A stretch of 64,000 bases of DNA from Bin52 sp965213935 (GTDB lineage Bacteria; Pseudomonadota; Alphaproteobacteria; Thalassobaculales; Thalassobaculaceae), in assembly GCA_965213935.1 (NCBI GenBank), contig CBDCAO010000010.1, positions 640,048 through 704,047 on the forward strand, given 5' to 3'. The translations under genes and the position numbers were made by a program. The first letter of the stretch is position 1, and the number at the start of each line of letters is the position of its first letter. Shown here one piece after another: positions 8,794-17,613 of this stretch. The notes under the pieces are model-generated. The model was not told where the DNA came from. It made no database searches and saw only the letters and a list, made by a program, of their open reading frames with translations.

Positions 8794-9774
8794 CTACTGG
8801 TCCGCGCTCGACGATGCCGGCGCCTGTACGGCATGCCTGTGCCATGGCAGGCCCGTCATCCGTGGTTGCCCGGTTGGATCCGGCGCACGCAGGGGCGGCG
8901 ACGCCGCCTGGTCGAGCTCGTCGACAGTGACCGTCACCGCGACCCGGGCGGTGTCGCCGGCCAGGACCACGCCGCGTGTCGGAGCGGCATCGTCGTAATC
9001 GCGTCCGTGCGCGATCCGTACGTGACGATGGTCCGCCCGGGTGTTGTTGGTGGGATCAAGTCCGATCCAGCCAAGGTCCGGCAGCCAGAACTCGGCCCAG
9101 GCGTGGCTGGCGCCCTCGGGGGTCTGTTCGCCACTGATCCCCTCCAGGTGCAGGTACCCTGATACATAACGACCCGGAATACCCCAGCTGCGCGCCAGCG
9201 CGATCATGACATGGGTGTAATCCTGACAGACCCCTTCACCGTTTTCGAGGATGACGTCGATCGCCGAATCCACCGTTGTGGCTCCGGGGGCATAGGTGAA
9301 CAACCGGTACAGCGCGCCGCAGGTCTCGAGCAGTGTCGTGAGCGGGTCTGGACCCGGCCGAATGCCGTTGCGCTCGACAAAGCCGTCCAGTGCTGCGCCC
9401 GGGCGAGCGAAACGGCTCGGCGCCAGCCAGGTCCACAGCTCGGGCGAGCGCGCCGCGGTCGCGAGCCGGTCCCAGTCGACCGCTTCCAGCCGGTCGGGCA
9501 GGGCAGGCGGCTCCGTGGTGTCGACCACCGCCGAAGATCTCAGCGTTGCCCGGTCGTGACGGCGATGGATGGTGAACAGGTGGCACAGGTTGCCAAACCC
9601 GTCGTCGGACGCCACCGGTGCCACCTCCGGATCGATCCTGATCCCGAAGCCGTGCAGCCGCTGCCCGCGGTCGTTGAACGGACAGAGCCGGGCGAGCATG
9701 ACGCAGCCCGGAATGCCCTGCTCGTAAGAGAAGACCGATTCGTGCGTGATCGAGAAACGGTGGCTGGTGCTCAT
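8794..9774 (-). CDS. Transglutaminase-like cysteine protease-fold protein
   Basis: A 326-residue protein with the N-terminal beta-rich domain of bacterial transglutaminase-like proteins (HRFSITHESVFSYEQG) followed by the papain-like core. The catalytic triad is visible: Cys173 in EGVCQDYTH, His224 in ASHAWAEFW, and Asp240 in IGLDPTNN. No signal peptide is apparent, so it is probably cytosolic. Its start overlaps the alpha-E gene stop by 4 nt. In many proteobacteria this protein, an alpha-E protein and a circularly permuted ATP-grasp protein form one operon, suggesting a peptide-ligation or amide-modification pathway of unknown product. Confidence 0.9.
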   Translation of the reverse strand: MSTSHRFSITHESVFSYEQGIPGCVMLARLCPFNDRGQRLHGFGIRIDPEVAPVASDDGFGNLCHLFTIHRRHDRATLRSSAVVDTTEPPALPDRLEAVDWDRLATAARSPELWTWLAPSRFARPGAALDGFVERNGIRPGPDPLTTLLETCGALYRLFTYAPGATTVDSAIDVILENGEGVCQDYTHVMIALARSWGIPGRYVSGYLHLEGISGEQTPEGASHAWAEFWLPDLGWIGLDPTNNTRADHRHVRIAHGRDYDDAAPTRGVVLAGDTARVAVTVTVDELDQAASPPLRAPDPTGQPRMTGLPWHRHAVQAPASSSADQ

Positions 9775-10766
9775 CTGGAATGTCCGGCAGACATGTCCCG
9801 GACCGCGTACCTGAAGTACGCCTGTTCGAGATCGGCGTGAAACCCCAGACAGGCCTGCAGGAGCGCCTTGAGCATGGTCCGGGTCGCGGCATCATCGTGG
9901 GCGTTGCGGATCGGCCAGTCATAGGTGATCAGGGACCGGGCGCGCCCGACACGGCGACGCACGATACGGGCGGGTTCATCCTGTCTCTCGCCGCCGATGA
10001 CATCGCAGGCGGCCGCAACCGTGGCCAGCGCGTGGGCGATCGAGCCCGAAAGCGCGGGATCCGCGACCAGAAAGTCGACCGTCGTTCCGGGCGGATATTC
10101 GTTCGAGTGGACCCGGCGGAATGCCCCCCGGGCCTCGCAGACCCGAAGCAGTGATCCCCAGTCGAAGACCCACTGTCGTTCCTCCGTCGGAAACAGGCCG
10201 ATGTGGGCATCGAGCAGCGCCAGGTGTCTCTGCGCACGTTCGATGAAGCGGCCGAGCAGGAAAAAGTGCCAGACCTCGTCACGGTACATGGTCGCATCGG
10301 CGATGCCGGTGAAGGTCGTGGCCGTCGAGGCGACATCGCGGAAGAAATCCTGCGGTTGGCCGATCCAGATGTCCTGGAGCCGGACTCCGCGCATTTCAAG
10401 AAAGGCCACGTTCAGGCACGACCACATTTCGTGGCTGATGACACTGCGAACCTGGCGGGCATTCTCGCGCGCCTGCGCAAGACAGGACATCAGCGCATTG
10501 GGGTTCGACGGTTCGAAGGCGAGATCGTCGACCAGCGTGAAGGCGTCAAGCAGCATCTCGTCGACGTTCTCGCCGCCGGCGATCAACTCGCCGCCGCCGG
10601 GAGAGCGGTCCATCGCGGTGTAGATGCGCTGCCAGCCCCGTTCGATGGCGCCGAGCGGGCGGTCCTGCACCGCGTCCAGCTGTTCCAGCACCAGTCGGGC
10701 GACATGGCCGGCCCGTTCCATGTACCGGCTCATCCAGTAGATGCCCTCGGCATCGCGCGACAGCAT
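9771..10766 (-). CDS. Alpha-E domain protein (DUF403)
   Basis: A 331-residue all-helical protein starting at the ATG at 10766, which shares one base with the stop of the ATP-grasp gene. The N-terminus MLSRDAEGIYWMSRYMERA is the hallmark of the alpha-E family, and the interior is rich in E/R/W helices (EMWSCLNVAFLEMR, FFLLGRFIERAQR). No enzymatic motif is known for the family. Overlaps on both sides show tight translational coupling with the ATP-grasp and transglutaminase partners. Confidence 0.9.
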   Translation of the reverse strand: MLSRDAEGIYWMSRYMERAGHVARLVLEQLDAVQDRPLGAIERGWQRIYTAMDRSPGGGELIAGGENVDEMLLDAFTLVDDLAFEPSNPNALMSCLAQARENARQVRSVISHEMWSCLNVAFLEMRGVRLQDIWIGQPQDFFRDVASTATTFTGIADATMYRDEVWHFFLLGRFIERAQRHLALLDAHIGLFPTEERQWVFDWGSLLRVCEARGAFRRVHSNEYPPGTTVDFLVADPALSGSIAHALATVAAACDVIGGERQDEPARIVRRRVGRARSLITYDWPIRNAHDDAATRTMLKALLQACLGFHADLEQAYFRYAVRDMSAGHSR

Positions 10767-12229
10767 CACTCCGGCTCGTCCAGAACCCAGAGATCCTTGC
10801 CGCCTCCGCCCTGGCTCGAATTCACCACCAGGGAACCGGGGGTCAGCGCGACCCTGCAGAAGGCGCCCGGAACGATGCGTGTCTCGCGCCCCTGCAGGAT
10901 GAACGGTCTGAGATCGACGTGCCGCGGGGCGGCGCGTCCGTTTGCAAGGCACGGCGCCCTGGAGAGTGCAAGTGTCGGCTGGGCGATGAAGTTTGCCGGA
11001 TCCTCCCGGATGCTCGCGGCGAAGGCGTTGCGTTCCGCCCTGGTGGCATGGGGCCCGATCAGCATGCCGTAGCCACCTGACTCGCCAACCATCTTGACCA
11101 CCAGCGTGTCGAGGTTGTCGAGCACGTAGGCCAGGTGTTCCGGGTCCCGGCACAGGTAGGTCTCGACATTGGCCAGGATCGGTTCTTCGGCGAGGTAGTA
11201 GCGGATCATGTCTGGAACGTACCGGTAGACCGACTTGTCGTCGGCAACCCCGCCACCGGGCGCGTTGGCGATCCCGACATTGCCGAGCCGCCAGGCATGA
11301 AACAGTCCCGGAACGCCCAGTTGCGAATCGGGCCGGAAGACAAGCGGGTCGAGGAAGTCGTCATCGACGCGCCGGTAGATCACGTCGACCTGGCGCAGTC
11401 TTCCGGTGGTACGCATGAACACGTGTCCGTCATGCACCAGCAGGTCACTTCCCTGAACCAGATCGATGCCCATCTCCCGGGCCAGGAACATGTGCTCGTA
11501 GTAGGCCGAGTTGTAGATACCGGGCGTCAGCAGCACCATGCAGGGATCGGAGTTGCCGCGCGGCGCGAGGTCGGCAAGCGTCTGGCGCAGCAGGCCGGTG
11601 TAGTGCTCGATACCCCGGACGGAGTGGCGCCGGAACAGGTCGCGCAGTCCGGTCTTCACTGCCTGGCGGTTCGCCAGCATGTAGGACACGCCGGATGGGG
11701 AACGCAGGTTGTCCTCGAGCACCTTGAACCCGTCGGTATCGCGGATGATGTCGGTACCGCACACGGAAACATGGATGCCGTGCGGCAGCTCGACCCCGCG
11801 CATCTGCACCCGGTACTGAGGGCAGCCGAGCACCATGTCGACGGGAATGACACCGTCGTTCAGGATGCGGGCGGTACCGTAGACGTCCGCGAGGAACATG
11901 TTCAGTGCCTTCACCCGCTGTGCCAGCCCGGTCTCGAGCCGACGCCAGTCGCAGGCGCTCAGGATACGGGGCAGGAAGTCGATCGGGATGATGCGTTCCT
12001 GGGCACCATCGTCGCCGTAGACGGCGAAGGTGATGCCGTCGCGCATGAATGAGCGCTCGGCGTGTTCCTGCATGGCGACGATCTGCTCGGCGGGCATGGC
12101 CCTGAGTGCGGACCACAGTTCCCGGCACTGCGGATGCGGCTCGCCGTCGCAGCCGAACATCTCGTCCGGGAACCCCGATCCGATCTCGTAGTCAGAAAAG
12201 AGGTCGTTGGTGTGGCCATTTTGCGCCAT
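10766..12229 (-). CDS. Circularly permuted type 2 ATP-grasp protein
   Basis: The product has 487 residues from the ATG at 12229; upstream in-frame sequence to 12469 is not family-like. Landmarks are the FLPRILSACDWRRLETGLAQRVKALNMFLAD segment, VCGTDIIRDTDGF, an EDNLRSPSGVSYML strand, LLTPGIYNSAYYEH, and NAPGGGVADDKSVYRYV. These match the DUF404/DUF407 permuted ATP-grasp family, expected to form an acyl-phosphate and ligate an amine. It leads the three-gene operon with alpha-E and transglutaminase partners. Confidence 0.9.
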   Translation of the reverse strand: MAQNGHTNDLFSDYEIGSGFPDEMFGCDGEPHPQCRELWSALRAMPAEQIVAMQEHAERSFMRDGITFAVYGDDGAQERIIPIDFLPRILSACDWRRLETGLAQRVKALNMFLADVYGTARILNDGVIPVDMVLGCPQYRVQMRGVELPHGIHVSVCGTDIIRDTDGFKVLEDNLRSPSGVSYMLANRQAVKTGLRDLFRRHSVRGIEHYTGLLRQTLADLAPRGNSDPCMVLLTPGIYNSAYYEHMFLAREMGIDLVQGSDLLVHDGHVFMRTTGRLRQVDVIYRRVDDDFLDPLVFRPDSQLGVPGLFHAWRLGNVGIANAPGGGVADDKSVYRYVPDMIRYYLAEEPILANVETYLCRDPEHLAYVLDNLDTLVVKMVGESGGYGMLIGPHATRAERNAFAASIREDPANFIAQPTLALSRAPCLANGRAAPRHVDLRPFILQGRETRIVPGAFCRVALTPGSLVVNSSQGGGGKDLWVLDEPE

Positions 12230-12376
12230 GACGCGGCGATAGTACCGTTGCGCGCCACCCGCCGGAAGTGCCTTGCTCCGCGCTGCTTCCACGGGCTGAT
12301 TTATCTTTGACACCCCATCGAATTGCGGATATGCCCGCGCCGCGTTCTGAAGGGGTGAGGCACGGGGAGACGGGGA

Positions 12377-12808
12377 GTGGCGAAGCCGGAATGGGGATCG
12401 AAGCGGTTCTGCCAGAACAAGGAGTGCGAGGTTTCCTCGTACTACGACTTCGACAGGGAACCGGTTCACTGCCCGGCATGCGGCGCGGGGTACGATCCGG
12501 AAACCGTGCTGAAGAGCAGGCGGGCGCGGAGTGTTCCCGTCGAAGACCCGAAGGATGATCGCGAAGAGGAAGTCGAGGACGATCTCGACGACGACGACGA
12601 CGACGATGACAATGATGGTGCGGAAGGCGAGGACGTGTCCGGTGACGACAACGCGGTGCTCGCCGACGAGGACGCGCAGGACGAGGTCGTACCCAAGATC
12701 GACGAGGATCGGCTGGGAGAGGCTGATGACGACGAAGGCCTTGTCGAAAATGACGATCTCGACGGGTCGCAGGGCTCGGACGGAGACGAGGACGACGTGA
12801 CATACTGA
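12377..12808 (+). CDS. TIGR02300 (FYDLN acid-type) zinc-ribbon protein
   Basis: The product has 143 residues and starts at a GTG at 12377 behind a purine-rich GGGGAGA site. The N-terminus MAKPEWGSKRFC and a Cys-rich ribbon (Cys12, Cys17, then C-P-A-C) match the alphaproteobacterial TIGR02300 family. The name-giving FYDLN motif is replaced by YYDFD. The remaining 85 residues are an extreme Asp/Glu tract typical of the family. Function is unknown. In related genomes it is near tRNA-Ala and aroA; here it is divergent from the ATP-grasp gene and upstream of the tRNA. Confidence 0.82.
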   Translation: MAKPEWGSKRFCQNKECEVSSYYDFDREPVHCPACGAGYDPETVLKSRRARSVPVEDPKDDREEEVEDDLDDDDDDDDNDGAEGEDVSGDDNAVLADEDAQDEVVPKIDEDRLGEADDDEGLVENDDLDGSQGSDGDEDDVTY

Positions 12809-13040
12809 CGCATCGTTGGTGACGGCACCGTGAGCGTGCTGCCGGACGTGGCGGACAGGACCGCCAAGGGGAACATTGTTGCCTGGTCACCCGGATTGAC
12901 CCCGGGATGAGAAGATGGAAACATGCGGGTACGGGGTTGGCGAGGGTGCACGGGCAAGGCCCTGGGGTCGGGCACCCGGTGAACCGCAAGACCGGTCCTG
13001 AAGTTCGGTGTGACCTTGTGAAAGGTGACCCTTGAAGGAA

Positions 13041-13078
13041 ATCCCTCTCTAGGGATCAGGCGCCTGCCAGGCGGCAGG
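13041..13078 (+). terminator. Two small tandem hairpins before the tRNA
   Basis: ATCCCT-CTCT-AGGGAT (13041-13056) and CCTGCC-AGGC-GGCAGG (13063-13078) each form a perfect 6-bp stem with a 4-base loop. They lie between the TIGR02300 gene and the tRNA. No T run follows, so a terminator role is only possible. The rest of the 12809-13087 spacer shows nothing recognisable. Confidence 0.3.
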
Positions 13079-13087
13079 TTGGCCGTC

Positions 13088-13163
<76 letters not shown>

Positions 13164-13164
13164 C

Positions 13165-13194
13165 CGGCCCTTTCCGGGACACCGGAAAGGGCCG
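13165..13194 (+). terminator. Strong hairpin directly after tRNA-Ala
   Basis: A perfect 13-bp inverted repeat (CGGCCCTTTCCGG / CCGGAAAGGGCCG) with loop GACA starts 2 nt after the tRNA CCA. It is well placed to end the tRNA transcript or stop 3' trimming. A T tract is lacking, so efficiency as an intrinsic terminator is uncertain. Confidence 0.65.
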
Positions 13195-13250
13195 ACCTGT
13201 TTCAGGGCGCGGCCCCGCAGGGCGCGCACGCCGACCCCGGGGAGGAGATC

Positions 13251-14264
13251 ATGACCCGTTCCATTCCCGTCATCGACCTGGCATCGTTCCGGTCCGGAAA
13301 CGCGGCCGGCGGCGATCGTGTCGCCGCAGAGCTCAACCAGGCGCTCAGGACGCTGGGGTTTGCCGTCATCTCCGGTCACGGGCCTGATCCGCGGGTCGGT
13401 GAGGCGCTGCACGAGGCGGCCCTGCGGTTTTTCGATCTTCCGCGGGCCGAGAAGCTGCGGGTCCGCCGTCCACGCAATGACCAGAACCGCGGCTACATCC
13501 CGTTCGGAGAGGAAACCCTGGTGCGCATGGCGGGCGGGGACGGCCCACCCGATGTCAAGGAGGTCTTTGCCATCGGTCCGGAGGGGTTTCCCCCGGATGA
13601 TCCCTATTTTGTCGGTCCGGCCAGCTACCCCAGCTTCGCGCCCAACCTGTGGCCCGAGGCTCCCGCGGATCTCAGGGAGCGGATGTGCGCCTACTGGGCC
13701 GGGATGGAGGATCTGATGCGAACCGTTGCCGCGGTGATTGCCCGTGGTATCGGGATGGCGGACGACACGTTTGACGACATTCTCGGACCGGCCCATACAA
13801 GCCAGTTGCGGCTGCTGCACTATCCGCCTGTCGACGGGCCGGTCGAGCCGGGCCAGTTGCGGGCCGGCGAACATACCGATGTCGGCATGATGACACTCCT
13901 GCGCAACGATCCCGCGCCCGGCGGACTTCAGGTCCGGGGACCGGACGGGGAGTGGATCGAGGCACCGGCCATTGCCGACACCTGGATTCTGAATATCGGT
14001 GATCTCCTGATGCGCTGGACCAACGACCGGCTGGTGTCGACGCCGCACCGGGTCGTGATCCCACCGGCCGACGCGGGGACGAGGTCGCGGCGCCTGTCGA
14101 TGGGGTTCTTCGTCGGGCCGCGCTACGATGCTGTCGTGTCCTGCCTGCCAAGCTGTCACGACGACCGTGATCCACCGCGCCATCCGCCGGTGACGGTGCA
14201 TGACTATCGCACCGCCCGATTCGCGGCCGGGGCCGGAGACAACCGGCCGTTTCGCGCCGCCTGA
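13251..14264 (+). CDS. 2-oxoglutarate/Fe(II)-dependent oxygenase (isopenicillin-N-synthase-like)
   Basis: A 337-residue enzyme starting at 13251 behind GGGGAGGAG; an upstream extension of the frame runs back into the tRNA and is rejected. The N-terminal DIOX_N domain begins IPVIDLASF. The jelly-roll carries the iron ligands His208 and Asp210 (EHTDVGMM) and His266 (TPHRVV), with RRLSMGFF providing the 2-oxoglutarate-binding Arg-x-Ser. The family hydroxylates or desaturates small molecules; the substrate is not predictable here. It lies 41 nt upstream of the next dehydrogenase gene, probably one unit. Confidence 0.92.
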   Translation: MTRSIPVIDLASFRSGNAAGGDRVAAELNQALRTLGFAVISGHGPDPRVGEALHEAALRFFDLPRAEKLRVRRPRNDQNRGYIPFGEETLVRMAGGDGPPDVKEVFAIGPEGFPPDDPYFVGPASYPSFAPNLWPEAPADLRERMCAYWAGMEDLMRTVAAVIARGIGMADDTFDDILGPAHTSQLRLLHYPPVDGPVEPGQLRAGEHTDVGMMTLLRNDPAPGGLQVRGPDGEWIEAPAIADTWILNIGDLLMRWTNDRLVSTPHRVVIPPADAGTRSRRLSMGFFVGPRYDAVVSCLPSCHDDRDPPRHPPVTVHDYRTARFAAGAGDNRPFRAA

Positions 14265-14305
14265 CCAGCAGGCGCCGTACGCCTCGCACCGTATCTGGAG
14301 ATGGA

Positions 14306-15214
14306 ATGATGAAGGTTGGGATGATCGGTCTCGGGGGCATGGGCAGACCGGTCGCAGAGTGCATTCTGCGTGCGGGTTTTCCGCTCGTGGTCGCGGACCT
14401 GCGCGAAGAGCCGGTCGCGGCACTGACCGCCGCCGGCGCCTCAGCGGCAGCGTCCCCGGCCAGGGTGGCGGAGTTGTCCGATGTGGTGATTGCGTCCCTT
14501 CCGTCGAATGCGGCGAGCGAGGAGGTAGCCCTGGGCCCGGACGGAGTGCTTGCCGGGGCGAGCCAGGGCGACGTGTACATCGACACCAGCACGATCTCGC
14601 CCGAAGTGATCCGGCGGGTCGCCGAACAGGCGGCGGACCGCGGCATCGGTGTGCTCGATGCCCCGGTGAGTGGTGGCATCCGCCAGCGCCGCGACGGCGA
14701 CCTGACGGTGATGGTGGGCGGCGAGGCGGCCGACTTCGAGCGCGCCGGACCGGTGCTCAGGGCCTTCGGCAGCACCGTTGTTCACGTTGGCGGTATCGGG
14801 GCGGGAGCGACGGTCAAGCTGGTGAACAACCTGATCATGGCCTGCAACGCGGCGGCGGCGATCGAGGGGGTGCTGCTCGGCGTGAAGGCCGGACTTGATC
14901 CCCGGATCATCCACGAGGTGGTGAGCGTGAGTACCGGCGGAAGCCGGATATTCGACAACGTGGTCGGGCGCATGCTTGACACCCCCTCCGCACCGAAGCC
15001 CGGAACCGTTGCGGCCCAGGGACTGCACACCGTTAGCAAGGATGTCCGTCTCGCCATGGATCTGGCCCAGTCCAATGGCGTTCCGGTCCCGATGGGTGCC
15101 GCCGCGGCCCAGATCTGGCTCGCCGCCGAGGCCCGGGGGCTGTCGCGGCACGAGATCTGGTCACTTGCCGAGGTTCTCGAAGAACTGACCGGAGTTCGCG
15201 TCGCGCAACGCTGA
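14306..15214 (+). CDS. 3-hydroxyisobutyrate dehydrogenase family oxidoreductase
   Basis: A protein of 302 residues. The NAD(P) fold begins MIGLGGMGRPVAEC (GxGxxG). DAPVSGGIRQ is the substrate loop and KLVNNLIMACNAAAAIE carries the catalytic lysine. Family members oxidise beta-hydroxyacids or reduce tartronate semialdehyde. The neighbouring oxygenase suggests a short catabolic unit. It is convergent with mntR, 14 nt apart. Confidence 0.9.
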   Translation: MMKVGMIGLGGMGRPVAECILRAGFPLVVADLREEPVAALTAAGASAAASPARVAELSDVVIASLPSNAASEEVALGPDGVLAGASQGDVYIDTSTISPEVIRRVAEQAADRGIGVLDAPVSGGIRQRRDGDLTVMVGGEAADFERAGPVLRAFGSTVVHVGGIGAGATVKLVNNLIMACNAAAAIEGVLLGVKAGLDPRIIHEVVSVSTGGSRIFDNVVGRMLDTPSAPKPGTVAAQGLHTVSKDVRLAMDLAQSNGVPVPMGAAAAQIWLAAEARGLSRHEIWSLAEVLEELTGVRVAQR

Positions 15215-15228
15215 CGCCTGGGCAGAAT

Positions 15229-15747
15229 TCAGTCCTGCGCCAGCCTCGCGGTGAGCCGTTTCAGCGCCGCGACGGTCTCGTCGCTCAAATGGTGTTCCAG
15301 CCCTTCCGCGTCGGCTTCGGCGGTTTCCGGCGCAATGCCGAGCGCGTGCAGGAAGTCGAGCACCACCCGGTGCCTGGCCCGGGACCACTCGGCGAGTTCC
15401 CGTCCCCTGCGGGTCAGGAAGATCGCGCGATAGGGACGGGAATCAACATAGCCGTCCTTCTGCAGCCTCTGGACTGCCGCATTGACAGTCGGGGGCGTGA
15501 CGCCGAGCAGGGCGGCGAGGTCAACGAGCCGCGCCTCGCCATGGTGCTCGATCAGGTCCGAGATCAGTTCGACGTAGTCCTCGGCGATCTCGACACTGTG
15601 GTCGTCGCGAACCCGCTGGAACAGGGCTGCACGCCGCCCGGAATCGGCGAGGTCGATCACCGGTGTCCGTGAACCCTCGTCCGGCGAACCGCTGCGGCCC
15701 CGTTTCACCAAGGCCACGCGTCCCGGAGGGATAACGGCTTGACGCAC
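15229..15747 (-). CDS. mntR: Manganese-responsive transcriptional regulator MntR (DtxR family)
   Basis: The frame gives up to 172 residues from a GTG at 15747. Another GTG at 15708 would give 159 and leave more room for a leader, so the start is uncertain. The winged helix is clear: HSVEIAEDYVELISDLIEHHGEARLVDLAALLGVTPPTVNAAVQRLQ, split as helix, turn and recognition helix, then the wing PYRAIFLTRRG. The dimerisation helix has GLEHHLSDET, whose Glu-His-His is the metal site of MntR proteins. It faces away from the metal ABC operon and should repress it when Mn2+ is sufficient. Confidence 0.9.
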   Translation of the reverse strand: MRQAVIPPGRVALVKRGRSGSPDEGSRTPVIDLADSGRRAALFQRVRDDHSVEIAEDYVELISDLIEHHGEARLVDLAALLGVTPPTVNAAVQRLQKDGYVDSRPYRAIFLTRRGRELAEWSRARHRVVLDFLHALGIAPETAEADAEGLEHHLSDETVAALKRLTARLAQD

Positions 15748-15785
15748 ATTATTTGCATGTACTAACTTTCTTCATGCGTGACGAA
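15741..15785. promoter_or_regulatory. Candidate MntR operator between mntR and the metal importer
   Basis: An imperfect inverted repeat spans the divergent promoter zone: TGACGCA (15740-15746) against TGCGTGA, with inner arms GCATG and CATGC 13 nt apart. The position, symmetry and AT-rich centre fit a DtxR-family operator. No binding motif was tested. Confidence 0.4.
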
Positions 15786-15842
15786 GTTGATGCGGACATA
15801 CAAAGCGACGCGTGCGAATCGGCTGCCGGTGCTTGACGGATA

Positions 15843-16838
15843 ATGAGCCTACACCACATTCACATCCGGCGTCGAACCCGCATGACCCGGCCCGGCCGGG
15901 TATCGTGGCGGGTTGCGGCGTGGGTCTGCCTGTGGCTCCTGGCCGGCGCGGGACCGGCACAGGCCGGTCTGTCGGTCGTCGTCACAATCGCGCAGATCGG
16001 CGAGCCGCTGCGCGAGATCGTCGGCGAACACGGCGAGGTGATCAACCTGGTGGGAGAGGGGGTCGATCCGCACCTCTACCGGCCCACGCGGTCCGACATG
16101 GCACGTCTGGTCCGGGCCGACGCCGTCTTCTGGAACGGGCTGAGGCTCGAGGCAAGGATGGAAGAGGTCCTGCGGAATCTGGCGGCCAGCCGGCCGTCGG
16201 TGGCACTGGCCGAGGAACTGCCGCCGCGGCGTATCCGCGGCGCCATGCTGCCTGATCCGCATATCTGGATGGACCCGGGCCTGTGGCGCGAGGCACTTGC
16301 CCGGGCGGTGACCGTGCTGTCCTCTCTCGCACCCGAGGCTGCCGACGAGTTTGCCGCAAGGGCGGAGCGCTACTTCACCCGGCTCGAGGAGCTCGAGGCG
16401 CGGGTCGAGACCATGACCCGGACCGTGCCGGCCCGTCGCCGGGTGCTGGTCACTGCCCACGACGCCTTCGGATACTTCGGTGACCGGTTCGGTTTCGAGG
16501 TGGTCGGGATTCAGGGCCTCAGTACCGACAGCGAGACCGGGCTGCGGCGCATCGAGCAGATCGTCACAATGCTTGTCAGCCGCAATATCCCGGCTGTTTT
16601 CGCCGAGACCTCGGTATCGGAGCGTGATGTCCGGGCCCTGATCGAGGGTGCTGCTGCCGCGGGACACCAGGTGCGATTCGGCGGTCGGCTGTTCTCCGAT
16701 GCCATGGGCGCGCCGGACAGCCCCGAGGGCACCTATGTCGGCATGATCGAACACAATGCCAGAACCATTGTCGGCGCCCTGGGTGGCGCCGTTTCGCGCC
16801 AACGCCTGGCGCGGGGTGCGGCTCATGATCGATCCTGA
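15843..16838 (+). CDS. Metal ABC transporter substrate-binding protein (TroA/MntA-like)
   Basis: The product has 331 residues from an ATG at 15843; an ATG at 15882 gives a more compact signal peptide and is possible. The export signal has the hydrophobic core VAAWVCLWLLAGAG and an A-Q-A-G cleavage area. Predicted metal ligands are His in VDPHLYRP, His in DPHIWMDP, His in HDAFGYFG and Asp in LFSDAMG, the TroA-like His3-Asp set used for Mn2+ or Zn2+. It overlaps the ATPase gene by 14 nt. The flanking MntR favours manganese. Confidence 0.92.
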   Translation: MSLHHIHIRRRTRMTRPGRVSWRVAAWVCLWLLAGAGPAQAGLSVVVTIAQIGEPLREIVGEHGEVINLVGEGVDPHLYRPTRSDMARLVRADAVFWNGLRLEARMEEVLRNLAASRPSVALAEELPPRRIRGAMLPDPHIWMDPGLWREALARAVTVLSSLAPEAADEFAARAERYFTRLEELEARVETMTRTVPARRRVLVTAHDAFGYFGDRFGFEVVGIQGLSTDSETGLRRIEQIVTMLVSRNIPAVFAETSVSERDVRALIEGAAAAGHQVRFGGRLFSDAMGAPDSPEGTYVGMIEHNARTIVGALGGAVSRQRLARGAAHDRS

Positions 16839-17613
16839 AGCGGTTCCGCCGGCCGGGCGCATGCTTTCGACAACCGACCTGCCCCTCTGCGTACAGGGAC
16901 TCACAGTCGCATACGGGTCCCGCCCGGTGCTGTGGAACGTCGGGCTCAGAGCTGCGGCCGGTTCCCTGACCGCGGTGGTCGGCCCGAACGGTGCCGGAAA
17001 GTCGACGCTGCTGCGCGCAGTGATCGGTCAGGTTCCACGGCTTGCGGGACACGTCAGGGTCTTCGGCAGGCGGTTTGAGCCCGGTGACGGAACCGTTGCC
17101 TACGTCCCGCAGCAGGGTGTCGTCGACTGGGAGTTTCCCGCCTCGGCCCTCGACGTGGTCGCGATGGGCCTGTACGGCGACATCGGCTGGTTCCGACCGG
17201 TGCGCCGGAGGCATCGGGCCAGGGCCCTGGAGATGCTCGACCGGGTCGGCCTTGCGGACAGTGCAGGGCGCCAGATCGGGCAGCTGTCGGGCGGGCAACG
17301 CCAGAGGATGTTCATTGCGCGCGCCCTGGCCCAGGACGCGGAGATCTACCTGCTCGACGAACCCCTGGCCGGGGTCGATGCCGTTACCGAGACGCGAATC
17401 ATGACGATCCTGCGCAAGCTTGCGGATGCGGGCCGAACCATCGTCGCGGTCCATCACGACCTCGAGACCCTGCAGCAGTACTTCACTCACGCGCTGCTGC
17501 TCAACGGCCGCGTGGTTGAAGCCGGACCCGTGGGGGGTGTCGTCGCCTCCGCATCCCTTGACCGGACCTACGGCAGGTTCGCGACCGCAGGAGCCGGCAT
17601 CGGCGCCGGCTGA
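16825..17613 (+). CDS. Metal ABC transporter ATP-binding protein
   Basis: A 262-residue ATPase from the ATG at 16825. Walker A is GPNGAGKST near residues 54-62, the Q-loop is YVPQQGVVDW, the ABC signature LSGGQRQRMFIARAL, Walker B IYLLDEPLAGVD and the switch VHHD. It powers import of the metal delivered by the upstream binding protein. Its stop shares one base with the start of the first permease (TGATG). Confidence 0.95.
   Translation: MIDPEAVPPAGRMLSTTDLPLCVQGLTVAYGSRPVLWNVGLRAAAGSLTAVVGPNGAGKSTLLRAVIGQVPRLAGHVRVFGRRFEPGDGTVAYVPQQGVVDWEFPASALDVVAMGLYGDIGWFRPVRRRHRARALEMLDRVGLADSAGRQIGQLSGGQRQRMFIARALAQDAEIYLLDEPLAGVDAVTETRIMTILRKLADAGRTIVAVHHDLETLQQYFTHALLLNGRVVEAGPVGGVVASASLDRTYGRFATAGAGIGAG

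Noticed and set aside
12565..12800. GAC/GAG-rich low-complexity stretch resembling a trinucleotide repeat
   Set aside because: It encodes the acidic Asp/Glu tail normal for the TIGR02300 family; codons are mixed, not a pure repeat.
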